Source of the DNA: Malaya genurostris
Taxonomy: Eukaryota; Arthropoda; Insecta; Diptera; Culicidae
Assembly (NCBI RefSeq): GCF_030247185.1
Contig: NC_080570.1
Span: 153,401,641-153,465,640, forward strand
Reading direction: 5' to 3'
Length of the DNA stretch: 64,000 nucleotides
Both the position numbers and the translations under genes were made by a program. Below, piece after piece: positions 12,191-24,318 of this stretch (positions are counted from its first letter, which is position 1; the number at the start of each line of letters is the position of its first letter). The notes beneath the pieces were generated by a model that ran no database searches, was not told where the DNA came from, and was given only the letters and a program-made list of their open reading frames with translations.

Positions 12191-13425
12191 ACACGCAGAG
12201 AAAAAAATTGTAAAAATAACCAAATTTGGGTTCCCCCCAACGAATATTTTTATTGAAATAGTGATAAAAGAAAATCTGGTTTGATATTGTAAATATTGCT
12301 AATTGAAACTACAAAACATGATCGTTTATATTTCTCGGTGGATTAGTTTGTTTCAATAAACAGTTTGATAAAAAAAAACAAATATTTTACTTGCGCGTTC
12401 CTGTCAACCTTTTGACAAACAATTTCACAGTAAATTCAACTTAAAATATAGTTTTAAATGAAACGAACTCTAGTTAAAGTCAATAATTGTAACGCTTTAA
12501 ATTCACAAAACCTTTTAGTTGAAATAATTTTCCTTGAATTTAGTTATTTCAACTAACGCTTTTGATTGTTGAAACCATACATTTTTGTTTGATTTCAGGA
12601 ATAAAATAATTTCTTTCATACTAATTTAACGAAGTAATTTTTGATACTACCTTTATTTGTTTTCAATTTCCTAATATACAATTTTTTTAAATTTAGCATT
12701 TTTTCAAGACTGTGAGCCGTTTTGTCGCTAGACTATCGAATTATTTACATACCCCACTATCAAGCCCTGATTTTTCAATATTTATAGCATCCAACGATTC
12801 ATCAGTCAAAATAGAGATCCTGCATGAAATATTTTTTGCAAAGAAAATGTGTTATGTAATGCTATGCAATTTTCAAAATCTTTCCAATTATCGATACATA
12901 CGCTTGAATTATTGAAAATCCCTTAGTTAATTAAAGAAGCAGATAAACGTTTTTTTATAAAACTTGTAAAAAACTTTATCCGCGGGAGATAAAAAATGCC
13001 CTGGAATATTTTCGCGGGAAAAATGCTCTTGTCTATTGGAAATAAAACTATCACGGTTCATTTGAACAATAAACTTAGTTATATCAGTACACAAATAAGA
13101 TCATAGATAAATTAAACCTATTTTTTCTTGAAATAAAGATACAGCAGGATTGAGTCAATGAGGATATTTCGATAACGTCAATTCAAATTTGGTTGACATG
13201 TAATAAATAGTTAATTTATTTCAACAACAAAATTCATTGGGAGCAAATAAATTTTTCGTTTGGTTAAACCAAAGTTTAGATTCAAATCAAGCAGTGAACA
13301 TTTTTTATATTTAAGGGAGAAATTGGGTCAAAACAATCATATTCTAGCTTGACATGAACATAAATCATATTAAAAATTCTGCTAACTGTTTTGTTTTTTT
13401 AAACATGCTCCATTTCTCTGCGTGT
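12191..13425. mobile_element. Long MITE with ACACGCAGAGAAA termini
   Basis: ACACGCAGAGAAA at 12191 and its exact complement at 13413-13425. The interior is AT-rich with repeated AACTAA/TTGAAATAA motifs and no transposase. No target duplication is obvious, so the superfamily is open. Confidence 0.65.
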
Positions 13426-13429
13426 ACAA

Positions 13430-15280
13430 ATGAGCTGACGTATCGAAAGGGTTCTCACGATTTGACATTTGCATTATGAGTGCGATGATGGGAACTCAGT
13501 AGTGCAACCAATTTATCACCATTGGTGCCAGTTTCACGGAGGACCGTAGATGTGTGCCAAAAAAAGATCGTGACTGTCATGTCTGGAAATTCGTTTGTGG
13601 TTATATATGGGTATCCGAAAAATAAACTTGAGATAAAGTGGGCTGCGATTTTCCATGCATCATTTGAATAGAATTTCTCGACAAAGTATTTCCAGTTATT
13701 TGAAACTATTCAACAACCTTTTACCTACGTCGTAGCTATGACAATGTTTGTTTATGTAGCTTACTTTGAAGGTGACGTATCGTCTGAATCATACTTAATA
13801 GGTCGTAGCTTGCAGCCAAATCACTCTTCCTAGGAAGATGGCAATAAAGAAATGCTGATTGATTCACTACCCATTTATTTCGAAAGTTAGAGAATCGATG
13901 CAAATTTCCTATGTCAATAATGCGCTTTCTCATCCAATTTCTAGTTTATGAATCAGCGCTACTACCAATTTTGTTGGTTCTGGATGAAGGTGTGAATTTT
14001 TGAGTGCCAAATATTGCGAGATGTTTTTTTTAATTAATCGTTTTGCACCGCAGCAGAGTTATTTAATTCTGTCTACCGATCGCAATGTAGGATGCGTCAT
14101 CTAATGTGTGCCGGTGATTCCCCGAAAATGGTTCATGATTCCGCTTCGCTGTCGTTCACTGATGCGTGAGATTGGTGACCATTGATCTATACTTATCTCA
14201 ACAGCGTAATTCTGGTGCTGTTCGGTAAGAGAACTGAATGCATTAGATATGTTAATTCTAGTTTTTTTCTCTAAATTCTAGTGAAATACTTCTGTTATAG
14301 GGATACGAAATACTTTAAGGTAATGTTGTGAACAGAGATGACATATCTCACTCTAACTAATGATTCTCCTATATGAGATGAATAAGAAAGCAACTGGCCT
14401 ATGAAAAATCAACGAAAAGATGTAAGGTAATAATACGAATGTTAGACTTCAATCAAATGAGATGTTAATAGCAATAATATTATTCCAACCAAAATGTGTA
14501 CAAGAAAACTTTGTTCATTAACCGTTATTCAATATGCAATAACATGCATTAGATAAGGTCACGATTTGCTATCGTAGCAAAGGTAGCTTGGGTAATGCTT
14601 ACTGCTTTAACTTCAGACTCAAGACCTTGCGCATATGCACTGCAAAGAACAATATAATCACTAGATGTTTTAAATTCGGTATATTCAATTGTTTAGATGC
14701 TTTGAATTAATACAGACAGATTAACATTGCTTGTTTGTTTTTCCTATTGGAGAGTGGTAAGAATTTAATATTGAATATCAATATTTTTTGTCTATGATAC
14801 TATGATCAGTAAATTATAATACCATTTTGAGTAGTATGAAATAGTTCAATATACAATTTCAACTGGTTTTCTGGTCAATTACGGGAAACTCACGGGCGGT
14901 CAACTAAGCTGAAACCTGAACCCGTGGACCAACGGAAAGGGGCATTCAAAGATAGCTTCAGTTCATCAATTTTCAGAAAATCCTACAAATGAACGAATAA
15001 GATAGAAACGTGGAATAGACGCATTTGTCTGCATCCATTGAGGAGCAATAAACACACACTTTATCTTCACCGCAGGCTTAGTGGCTGCTGATTACATCCA
15101 GTGAATGTGTTTACACTGTATAATTCTATGGTCATTGGAATTACGAAATTTGGTAAAAACAATGCAGAAGGAATTTTATGAATGACTAACAAAAAGTCTT
15201 CATACATCATGAAATTTCTTCCTACTGTTACCGCAGGATTGATTCAATGATGCATAAAATAAAGTAGCGAAGTATTATTA
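13430..15280. other. No recognised feature
   Basis: AT-rich sequence within the long intron that would link exon B to the shared SLC26 body. No gene or repeat end that I can support. Confidence 0.4.
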
Positions 15281-15286
15281 TAAAAA

Positions 15287-16936
15287 CCTGTTTTAATCCA
15301 CCTAGTGGTGTAATGATGCCTTTCTCATGTACATATAATATTGTGGTATTCTATTCAAAAAAATTCTTTTCAAGTTTTGAAAGAAACCAAGAGATTGTTT
15401 ATGCATAACATACAGAATAAAAGAGTGCTTTGATTACGTAAGCCATCCTTAAGAAAACGAAATGGGATCACTATTATATACACTTTCCGGAATCCGGAAC
15501 CGGATACCGGGAACCAGAATAGCCGGAATCGGTTTGTTTAGTTGCCTACTGATAATGACTATCGAATTGTGTAGTTTTGAGACCAGTTTAAAAAATTTTT
15601 TACGTTCTTTGTTTCGCCGGTTTAAATGACGGTGTACAATATTGAACACACTTTACCCTATAACTCCGGAACCGGAAGTCAGATCCGGATGAAATTCAGG
15701 AATTCCGTATGGGACCACGAGACCTTTCATTTGAATCTAAGTTTGTGGAAATCGGTCAAACCATCGCTGAGAAAAGTGAGTGAGATCCATTTTTGTATAT
15801 ATGACCACAATTTCCGCTACTTCCGGAACCGGATACCGGGAACCAGGATAGCCGGAATCGATTTGTTTAGTTGCCTACTGATAATGACTATCGATTTGTG
15901 TAGTTTTCAGACCAGTTTAGAAATTTTTTTACGTTTTTTGTTTCGCCGGTTTAAGTGACGGTGTACAATATTGAACACACTTTACCCTATAACTCCGGAA
16001 CCGGAAGTCGGATCCGGATGAAATTCAGGAATTCCGTATGGGACCACGAGACCTTTAATTTGAATCTAAGTTTGTGGAAATCGGTCAAACCATCGCTGAG
16101 AAAAGTGAGTGAGATCCATTTTTATATATATGACCACTATTTCCGGTACTTCCGGAACTGGATACCGGGAACCAGGATAGCCGGAATCGGTTTGTTTAGA
16201 TGCCTACTGATAATGACTATCGATTTGTGTAGTTTTGAGACCAGTTTAGAAAATTTTTTACGTGTTTTGTTTCGCCGGTTTAAGTGACGGTGTACAATAT
16301 TGAACACACTTTACCCTATAACTCCGGAACCGGAAGTCGGATCCGGATGAAATTCAGGAATTCCGTATGAGACCACGAGACCTTTAATTTGAATCTAAGT
16401 TTGTGGAAATCGGTCAAACCATCGCTGAGAAAAGTGAGTGAGACCCATTTTTATATATATGACCACTATTTCCGGTACTTCTGGAACCAGATACCGGGAA
16501 CCAGGACAGCCGGAATCGATTTGTTTAGTTGCCTACTGATAATGACTATCGATTTGTGTAGTTTTCAGACCAGTTTAGAAATTTTTTTACGTTTTTTGTT
16601 TCGCCGGTTTAAGTGACGGTGTACAATATTGAACACACTTTACCCTATAACTCCGGAACCGGAAGTCGGATCCGGATGAAATTCAGGAATTCCGTATGGG
16701 ACCACGAGACCTTTCATTTGAATCCTAGTTTGTCACAATCGGTTTAGCCATCTCCGAGAAAACCTAGTGAGATTATTTGACACATACACACACACACACA
16801 TACATACACACACACAGACATTGCTCAGCTCGATGAACTGAGTCGAATGGTATATGACACTTGGCCCTCCGGGCCAATTTTCACTGGTCGGTTTTTCAAG
16901 TGATTGCATAACCTTTCTATATGAGAAAGGCAAAAC
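15287..16936 (+). mobile_element. R1 dispersed repeat, long copy with internal tandem array
   Basis: Starts CCTGTTTTAATCCACCTAGT and ends in the small palindrome CCTTTCTATATGAGAAAGG. The same termini recur in the 22291-23121 copy (inverted) and in the copy split by the 8.3-kb transposon. It has no recognisable coding sequence. The interior consists of Tc-rich GGAACCGGA/TCCGGTTCC motifs and about four tandem units of 329 bp. Non-autonomous; the mobilising family is unknown. Confidence 0.75.
15470..16735 (+). repeat. 329-bp tandem array (about 3.9 units) inside R1
   Basis: Successive units repeat with an exact 329-bp spacing (for example the GGTGTACAATATTGAACACA motif near 15630, 15959, 16288 and 16617) and are about 95 percent alike by eye. 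Each unit has an open frame of about 110 codons, but 329 is not a multiple of three and most of these frames lack an ATG, so I do not call genes. Confidence 0.9.
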
Positions 16937-17034
16937 ACACAAATATAAATTTCTTTTGCTTCTTAATATTTATTAAAAAACACAAAAATTAATTAACCAA
17001 CTCAAAACAGTCTCCCTACGCCTAACTCTCCTAA

Positions 17035-17310
17035 TACCGTTTTCGTTTTAGAACCTAAACGCGGGCGACTCTGACTCCGAGTAAAACGAACACGTGGTAC
17101 GCGCCCTAAACAACAACTCATAGAAAAAAGAAAAAATAAACAAACTCGCATGGATGCCGTGGTGCGACCTGAGAAAATTTTTAGAGCAAAACTACGCGAT
17201 TGGAGTCCGATCTAGAGCGACCCCAGGTTGCTAAAACAAACATCTCAAAAGTCGTTTGGGCGACTCTGTGTCAGCTCTCGGGCTGCTCTGATCAATAAAC
17301 GAAAACGGTA
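17035..17310. mobile_element. PIF/Harbinger-like MITE (TAA duplication)
   Basis: Inverted termini TACCGTTTTCGTTT with TAA on both sides (17032-17034 and 17311-17313). The terminal CGTTTTCGTTT core equals that of the 3330-3601 element, but the interior is unrelated and GC-richer. Confidence 0.8.
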
Positions 17311-17400
17311 TAAGTTGTCGTTGCGGTGAACAAACAAATACAATAACATTTTTTGGCAGCACTGTTTGTGATCCGTCATCTTTTGTTTACAGTTTGATTT

Positions 17401-18540
17401 TTGTGCTCAGGTGTAATAAAAAATTGTAAAATAGATCTACAGAAAAGAAAAATCTTCGGTGGAAATGCGCTAATTAGTTATGAAACAAAAGCTACACGGG
17501 AACAGCAGCAATCACAAGAAAACCAAAGGCTGCGGTGCAATCTATCGTCAAGTATTGCTCGGAACGAGATTCTACCGAAACGTCAAATACTACGAGAAAT
17601 CAACGAGAGTCCGAGAATATTAGCTGTGAAACTGGCCAAAATAATCCATGACCCCTCCGGTCCAGTAGTGAATGCACAAAGCATTCGCAACGCTCTGACG
17701 TTTTACAATCGTATTGCCCGAAAAAAATCCGTTCATAAATTCAATTAAAACGGAGAAACGTCTGATTTTCTCAATTCTCATTTTACAGAAGAAAGTAAAT
17801 TCTACCTATTTGGGTCCGATTGGCAGCTAGTACAAACTTTTTCAAAAACACTGTGTAAAGTATACAAGTAAAATTCCGTTAAAATCATCGTTTCGCACGA
17901 CAACAAAGTGGATCAAACATTCAGACTCAAATGCTAATTGATTAGATATCAAGTTTTTACTTTAAAACGGCATGCTTTGATTTACTATAAGAGTAATTTT
18001 AAAATTTTTGAAGAGTGTAGTCAAAACGCTGGGAACCTCCAAGAGTAGTGTCGATCGAGCGAAGACACAAAATGAATTTAGGGCCTTGAAGAAGCAGAAA
18101 AAGCCAAACAGAAGTGAAACGCAAGCCGAATCTGCCAAACTACTGTGTGGAAAATCAACATGCGTGTACATGGATGACGAATTCGACGTGAAATTTGATT
18201 ATGACACGCTTCCAAGTGACCAGTTCTACACAGTCCGAGCTGGATAATGTATTGACAAAGTAGTTACTATAGAAAAAAGTCGATTTCTATAAAAAAAAAT
18301 GGTAGAACAGCAATGGATTTCAAGCAGCGTTTTGTGGATGTACAATGCTTTCGAATTTATCTAGGTCAACAGATACAAAGACAGCGGATGCTTACATTCC
18401 GGAATGCTTGAAGTCGCTCCCACCCCGCACGATCCGAAAACATCCTATTTCAGTACTGTTTTGGCGGGATTTGGCATCAGTGCATTACGCAAATCATACA
18501 GTGGCCCGGTACAAAACCAACGGAATCGGAGTGTAGTAGA
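17401..18540 (+). pseudogene. DD37E-like Tc1/mariner transposase relic
   Basis: Broken in several frames. An HTH-linked part contains AVKLAKIIHDPSGPVVNAQ. A second part contains VVKTLGTSKSSVDRAK and the first catalytic region VYMDDEFDVKFDYDTLPSDQ. A third part has LFWRDLASVHYAN with the second Asp. The C-terminus is missing. The same family as the 11198-11857 and 27016-27995 copies, judging by the GTSKS and MDDE contexts. Confidence 0.75.
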
Positions 18541-18544
18541 ATAT

Positions 18545-19250
18545 AATATAGAACAGAAAAATTAAATAAAAATTAAATTTGCTCAAAAACTAAACTCGTT
18601 CTGTTATTTTTAAATCGTGCTTAAACTTACTGGGTTGTCTTATAGAACGCTAGAACTAACGGATCAGAATAATTTATATGAACCTGCGATAATTTAGTTT
18701 GCAAGTTACATCATCAGGATGGTTGGCGAAATCCGATATGTTAAGTTTGACATGGTAATTGTCCGGTTAAGTTGCGAACAATTTCAAGCTTCAAAGTCGT
18801 TATGTATGGAATTTTTACCGAATAGAGATAACCGCTTTATTGTGAAGTAGCTTACAAAATATCAGTTTTTGTATAAATGCAATAGCATCAGCTTCGATAA
18901 GCGAAAATAACCTTAATAATTCTAAACATAAGATTGCGATCAGGTAAGATTGAATTTTTTTTCCAGTCAGCCCACACTGATGAGTAATAGACACATACGT
19001 TTATTCCTCTTTGTGAACTTACTGGCTGCTGATTACAATCAATTGGTCTGAATTATTTAAACTACGACCAATTGTTTTGTTTTGCAAGTATGCATGCAAG
19101 AAGCAAACCACGTGGTTTACTCAGGACAGTCTTTTTGGAAGCTAAACATCTATTTGTAATGTATAATTATTGCTTTGTGCGTATATTTTGGTTCGTAAAA
19201 CCAAATTTTCATTAGAAAATTCTCTCCCATTGGATTTTTCCCAAAAACAC
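18545..19250. other. Intron next to SLC26 exon B, no feature recognised
   Basis: No gene or repeat boundary supported. Confidence 0.4.
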
Positions 19251-19254
19251 TCAC

Positions 19255-19540
19255 CCATGAAAGCGGCATACAGTCCATACTGGGATGGCAGTCCGGCGAT
19301 TGCCGCATACGCAATACTTTGCGGTATAATCGTTAGACCCAACGTGACACCAGCGATGAAGTCTGATATCAGATCGTCCTTATCGTACACTGTTATCCAA
19401 TTGAGGATATTAAACCGATGTCGTAACTGTTCGCGAACGCATCTGCAGTTGCAGGAAGATGATGTTGCCGGTTTGCGACCGGCATCCGTTCGTCTGCCAT
19501 CCGAGCGAAGTTCCTTCAGTTCCTCTTCGTCGTGATTCAT
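19255..19540 (-). CDS. SLC26 transporter, distal alternative first coding exon (B)
   Basis: Encodes 95 residues plus one base, starting at ATG 19540. The N-terminus is acidic (MNHDEEELKELRSDG), then Ser/Cys-rich, then the SLC26 first-helix signature GLTIIPQSIAYAAIAGLP and QYGLYAAFM. The donor GTGAGT lies at 19254. The exon ends in phase 1, exactly like exon A, so it can splice to the acceptor at 1539 across 17.7 kb while skipping A. No other SLC26 exon lies between 8340 and 19255, so this is either an alternative promoter/first exon or an orphan exon of a lost tandem paralogue. The tails of A and B differ strongly while the membrane segment is conserved. Confidence 0.85.
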
Positions 19541-19544
19541 TCCG

Positions 19545-21180
19545 ACGGATGCAATTGCTGGCTACCGGGTCGAGTGCCAGAGTAATCTGATTAGCACCGA
19601 GACACAATTGGAACTAATCTTCGTCCGCCTAAATTAAACTTCAGTCACATTGTTTCAGCAGATGGACACTGAAAAATAAGGACTTCGAAATGTTTGTGAA
19701 CTTCGCTACTCTGGTTTGCAGTAGATTGTAGTTATTTAACTATTACGCAAAGTTGGACTTAATCAAAATCCCGTGTCAAAAATCAGTTGAGAAAGTTGCA
19801 ATACAAAACGGGATAAACCATTTGGATGCAAAAGCAAAACTTTACTTAGACAACTCTTATTTGGCAAATAAAACAATCGACAGTAAAAACTTTATATACA
19901 AAAACCGGATAAAAACATTTGTTTTGGAAGAACCGGTAAAGGGTTTGTCCGGTTCTTGCACTCAATGTTTAAAAAAAATGTAAAACTCGAAATTAATTTA
20001 GTAAAATAAACCAGTAGCACCGATGCCGGTCATAATTCTGAAACCTGAAAGAGAAAAGAGCTTCCGAAATGTAACCAAACATTCGAACCGAAAATGTTCA
20101 ACTCTGAGTGGTCCATTTTTGTCGTGCGCTGGATGCTGTAAATTTCGTAATAAAAAACTGTCCCAGCTACCATGTTTATCGGTCGAGATAATAAAGCAAC
20201 TACCTACAATCTACCTACCTACTGTCATATTCATCCTACGAGATATGGATGAGATTGCTGGAAGTGCAACTAATTGATTAGATTTAGGTACCGTTGCGTT
20301 GTTTCGCTTGAAGCAATATCCGGGACAAAGATTAAACATGGCAATGGGCATCTTCAGTTTATTTTATTTGTTCAGATAAACGCGTTTATTACATGATAAG
20401 CTTGCTCGATATATTTGAAAAAGATGTAATAGTTTTTTACATGCATGATTTTATTTTAATAAAACTTTGTTTATATTTGAATAATTTCATTTAGTTCGTT
20501 GTAATCTTAATTCAAATCATTCTATATACGTCAGGTTCGGGACTGCTTAGGAAAGAGTATATTAAAAAATTGGTAGAGTTTTTCAATGAATATGTAGTTA
20601 TGTCATTGAAATGATATTTTAAGATATTTAACCAATACCCAGCGAACAATCATAATTAGGTTAAAGTCGGGTCTAAATAAACGATGTATTTAAAAATACA
20701 TTTAACCCTCAGTTTCGATCTGTTCAGTTCAACCACTACTCACCTGCATAGAGAAGGACAAATTATCTTTTGCTTAAATTTATTTGTATTACTCGGCAGA
20801 TACTGACAAAAGTGTTTCTTTATTATTTCTTTGTGTTGGAGCACGAAATTGAATATAAAGTTGAATGACAGTTTTTTTTTGTTTTTCAATACACTTTGAA
20901 GGCAAAACTAAGTGATAATCTAAGAGTACCGTTTTATTAATTGAAAAATCAATGTATTTCAATATAGTTCTACATCAAGATCAAGATGGTTTTCAAACAA
21001 GTTTATCACACAACTCTTTGTATAAAATGATGCCCGAAATCTTCGAATTTCAAACAGAGCTGAGCTGAAGTAGATCGCCCGTAGTTACACTTCGTGATTG
21101 ACCGAATGAGTGGAAATGTACAATGAACCAAGAAAATAAAGCTTGGGAGAAGCAAATCATTTTCACTGTGCATACCCACT
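19545..21180. other. Upstream region of SLC26 exon B; presumed promoter area, otherwise unassigned
   Basis: If exon B is a first exon its promoter lies here, just above 19540. Two open frames (19753-19983 and 20023-20277, plus strand) lack any resemblance I can name and are separated by stops. I do not call genes. Confidence 0.35.
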
Positions 21181-21194
21181 CACTCCTAACTTTT

Positions 21195-21460
21195 TATTAA
21201 ATGATCAATAACGACGCTGGCTACGACCAAAGGCTGTGCTACTAAGGGAAAGGAAAGAATGTTAGTCCGATACTCGTTGTTTCTAGAGACCGCGAGTACC
21301 ACTGTATCTCCACGAGCATCACGGGATAGGAGATTTGTTAGTAGGGAGGGAAAGAGATCCGGATATGTTTTCGTAAACAATATGATCTCAACAAAACCTG
21401 ATTTTCGATACTCAGGAGAAATATAATAAGTAAGAAAAATATAAAATATCTCCAAGGAAC
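21195..21460. repeat. Dispersed repeat shared with about 52665-52830
   Basis: The order GATCAATAACGACG..GGC, GAATGTTAGTCCGATACTCG and GGGATAGGAGATTTGT recurs in diverged form at 52665-52830 (GATCAGTACCGGCGACGGCC, GAGATGTTAGTCCAACACTC) and partly at 49095-49140. Non-coding, unknown class. Confidence 0.5.
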
Positions 21461-21884
21461 GATCTCACCGGTATCCCTTTTCTCCTGTTCGCTCTGCTGT
21501 CAGCAACGCGAGATGAAACACGACCACTGAAATAATAAAATAAAAACACTCGCGAATGGGTCCGCTGCAGACCATCCCTAGACCTTCAGTCTGAACGACA
21601 CGATCGACCTGTAAATCTTCACACATTCCATAGAAATCCGACAACACCGACAATGACATGCAGACGGCGCTTCGATTGGTTAACAGGTTAACATCGTTGA
21701 ATTTTGGGGCGGCAAATTCACAGTATCCGCCGCTTGAGCATCTTAGATTCGCGAAACAATATTATATCAAAACACACACTTGCCACACCTGCACTGCCAC
21801 TCAGAATAACTGTTTCAACCAAATTTTTAACCACACCGCATCGCACTCCCAGTGATGCCAACTCTCTCTATCCCTTCGAATTTC

Positions 21885-21980
21885 AAACAGAACAGTAAAA
21901 TTCAAGAAAAACTCTATAATTATATCACAAAGAGAAACTGTCGCTTGCTCATACGGCCATTTGAAAAATCAACCGAGATT
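21885..21980. repeat. Dispersed repeat shared with 63575-63700
   Basis: TCACAAAGAGAAACTGTCGC followed by TTGCTCATACGGCCATTTGA matches AGAGAAATTGTCACTTGCTT and ACGCCCTTTTGAAAAATTAA at the second site. The linked motif ACTCTTTGTATAAAATGATG (about 21014) also recurs at 63540. Confidence 0.5.
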
Positions 21981-22290
21981 CGTCGTTATTAATTCATACT
22001 TTAGTATAGATGCACCGTTACCATTCGGGAAGCAGAGCAGTGAAGTTGCAAAATTCACACAATCAATCAAATAACTAACGATAATTGATGTTCTGAACTA
22101 ACAAATGAATATTGATATTCGAAGTGTGAAAGTTGCATGTCAGTTTTAGTTATATTCACGTCCCACAGTTATGTATCTGACATTACCTACTCGCCTTTTT
22201 TACATGCTATAAGTCGGCCGTCGCCATCATTTTACTTATAGTATCATGAAAATAATGACAAATGTATTTCTATTATGTTTGATTACTTTT

Positions 22291-23121
22291 TGCCTTTCTC
22301 ATATAGAAAGGTTATGCAATCACCTGAAAAACCGACCAGTGAAAATTGTGTCATATACCATTCGACTCAGTTCATCGAGCTGAGCAATGTCTGTGTGTGT
22401 GTATGTGTCAAATAATCTCACTAGGTTTTCTCGGAGATGGCTGAACCGATTTTGACAAACTAGGATTCAAATGAAAGGTCTCGTGGTCCCATACGGAATT
22501 CCTGAATTTCATCCGGATCCGACTTCCGGTTCCGGAATTATAGGGTAAAGTGTGTTCAATATTGTACACCGTCACTTAAACCGGCGATACAAAACACGTA
22601 AAAATTTTTCTAAACTGGTCTCAAAACTACACAAATCGATAGTCATTATCAGTAGGCAACTAAACAAACCGATTCCGGCTATCCTGGTTCCCGGTATCCG
22701 GTTCCGGAAGTACCGAAAATAGTGGTCATATATACCAAAATGGATCTCACTCACTTTTCTAAGCGAGTGATTTGACCGATTTCCACAAACTTAGATTCAA
22801 ATGAAAGGTCTTCTGATCCTATACGAAATTCCTGAATTTCATCCGGATTCGACTTCCGAATCCTGAGTTATAGGGTGCGTACTAGAAGAGTTTGTGTGTC
22901 ATGTTAGTTGGTGGCCGTACGAACCGACTTCGATTATACCGGTTCTCGGGTTCCGGTGCCGGAAGTGTCGTTCTCTTAAGCACTGTTTTGTTCTGTATGT
23001 TATGCATAAACAATCACTTGGTTTCTTTCAAAAATCGAAGAAAAATTTTTTGAATAGAATACCACAATATTATATGTACATGAGAAAGGCATCATTACAC
23101 CACTAGGTGGATTAAAACAGG
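22291..23121 (-). mobile_element. R1 dispersed repeat, inverted copy
   Basis: Reads TGCCTTTCTCATATAGAAAG at the left and ends CACTAGGTGGATTAAAACAG, the reverse of the 15287-16936 copy. It contains about one and a half of the 329-bp units rather than four. Confidence 0.8.
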
Positions 23122-23124
23122 TTT

Positions 23125-24100
23125 TTTTATAATAAATAGGTATAGAATTCGCTCAAACTAAAGTAAAAGTTTCCGAAGTGTGGAAAAGCATAACAGTATT
23201 CACGTTATCTAGTTATTCACTGACATTACCCACCCGACTTTTCTCTGAAAGAAATCAGAATCGCATTCGTTTAGAACGCGATTCGGATTTCTATCGACAA
23301 ACAAGAACTACCCAGAGAAGTTTGTCGACCCGTATAAGTCCGATCATCGGTCCGATTATCGGACCGATTGAGCACGATATGGGTCCGATCGTAGCGCTTC
23401 GATCGGCTCGCCATCGGACAATTCTGCACCATTTGCATCAACCGCGTCGACCTAAAAAGTTTTATGTTTACATTATATATCGCTATAGGAACAGAGCGAA
23501 GGAACATCAAACAAGCCATTTTCGAGCCGACGTCTCCCGGATAGGGTGTGAAATACATTCTTTTGTTTCGATCATAGAGGCTTTAACCTTAAGGTCATTC
23601 GCCTCTTAGGGCCAGAAAAACTCAGGCCCTATGTTCGGAGTTGGAAATCCAACCCCGATATATCCCATCCCCTGAGTATCAGACATCCGCTCTCTGCTTT
23701 GGTATTTCTTCACTCTTTTGTTCTACCGATACACTATGTAAGCTCGAAACGCAATCAAAAGCTTTCTTGCACGATGCGTCCGATGTTTGGATTTACTGGG
23801 TATGAAGTCAGTTGAGTGACGGTAGATACGGACTTTAGCTTGCTGTGATTTTTTTTGCCAGAAAAATTTCGAAATGCAATGGTTTAAAAATATTCGTTGG
23901 GCACTGGAAGAATATTTGAAACCGATCTTTCCAAGCGAGATTTCTTCATGGAAACCGCCATAGGCTAGTACAGTGTACCATGCGTACCATTTTTTTCCTT
24001 TCCCTTCATATTACCACAATCTATATGGCTAGCAAGCCGAAATTTGCTTCTTCCGAGACGTCAATTTAGACATTAGACAAGTGTTTTGCAAGTAGCATTA
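23125..24100. other. Intergenic sequence, GC-richer patch at 23320-23420
   Basis: Contains a palindromic patch with repeated CCGATCATCGG/CCGATTATCGG motifs (about 23340-23370) and a CAGGCCCTATGTTCGGAG stretch. No gene recognised. Confidence 0.4.
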
Positions 24101-24102
24101 AC

Positions 24103-24190
24103 TTTACGTCTGCTTAGCGGTTTATATCAGGTGGTGGTAGCAGTTCAACATAAACTGCTACGCACTGATGAGTCTAAGACGAAACGTAAA
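24103..24190 (+). ncRNA. Type III hammerhead ribozyme motif, complete core
   Basis: All conserved hammerhead parts are present in order. Stem III 5' strand is TTTACG (24103-24108), then U-C (24109-24110) as the cleavage site. A long stem I follows: 24111-24125 pairs with 24150-24164, with 14 pairs (one G-U) and one U/C mismatch. Next come the core CTGATGA (24165-24171), stem II GTC-TAA-GAC (24172-24180), GAAA (24181-24184) and stem III 3' strand CGTAAA (24185-24190). The open helix is stem III, hence type III. Stem II is very short (3 bp), which may weaken activity. The stem-I arm contains a competing hairpin (AGCAGTT/AACTGCT). The motif sits about 110 bp beyond the poly(A) signal of the PPPDE-PUL gene on the opposite strand. 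Self-cleavage is predicted from structure, not shown. Confidence 0.75.
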
Positions 24191-24308
24191 ATTAGTCGAT
24201 TCTTGCAGAGTTGACCACGACACCATCGCGAACGCGTCAAACATTACCATTACTGAGCAACGAATGATGGAGAAATTAAGAGTCAGGCTTTTTTTTCAAT
24301 TATTATAT

Positions 24309-24318
24309 TTTATTTATT
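24309..24318 (-). terminator. Candidate poly(A) signal of the PPPDE-PUL gene
   Basis: Two overlapping AATAAA hexamers on the minus strand about 300 nt past the TGA stop at 24620. This would give a short 3' UTR. The assignment rests on position only. Confidence 0.5.

Noticed and set aside
15626..16616. Repeated open frames of about 110 codons in the tandem array
   Set aside because: They recur with the 329-bp repeat, the period is not a multiple of three, most start only at GTG, and no protein family is recognised. Repeat artefact.
18970..18990. CTGATGAGTAATAGACACA, a second hammerhead-like core
   Set aside because: No GAAA box after stem II and no stem III; chance match.
23178..23609. 143-codon plus-strand frame
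   Set aside because: Crosses a palindromic GC-rich patch and matches no family I know; the minus strand is also open there, which suggests composition rather than coding.
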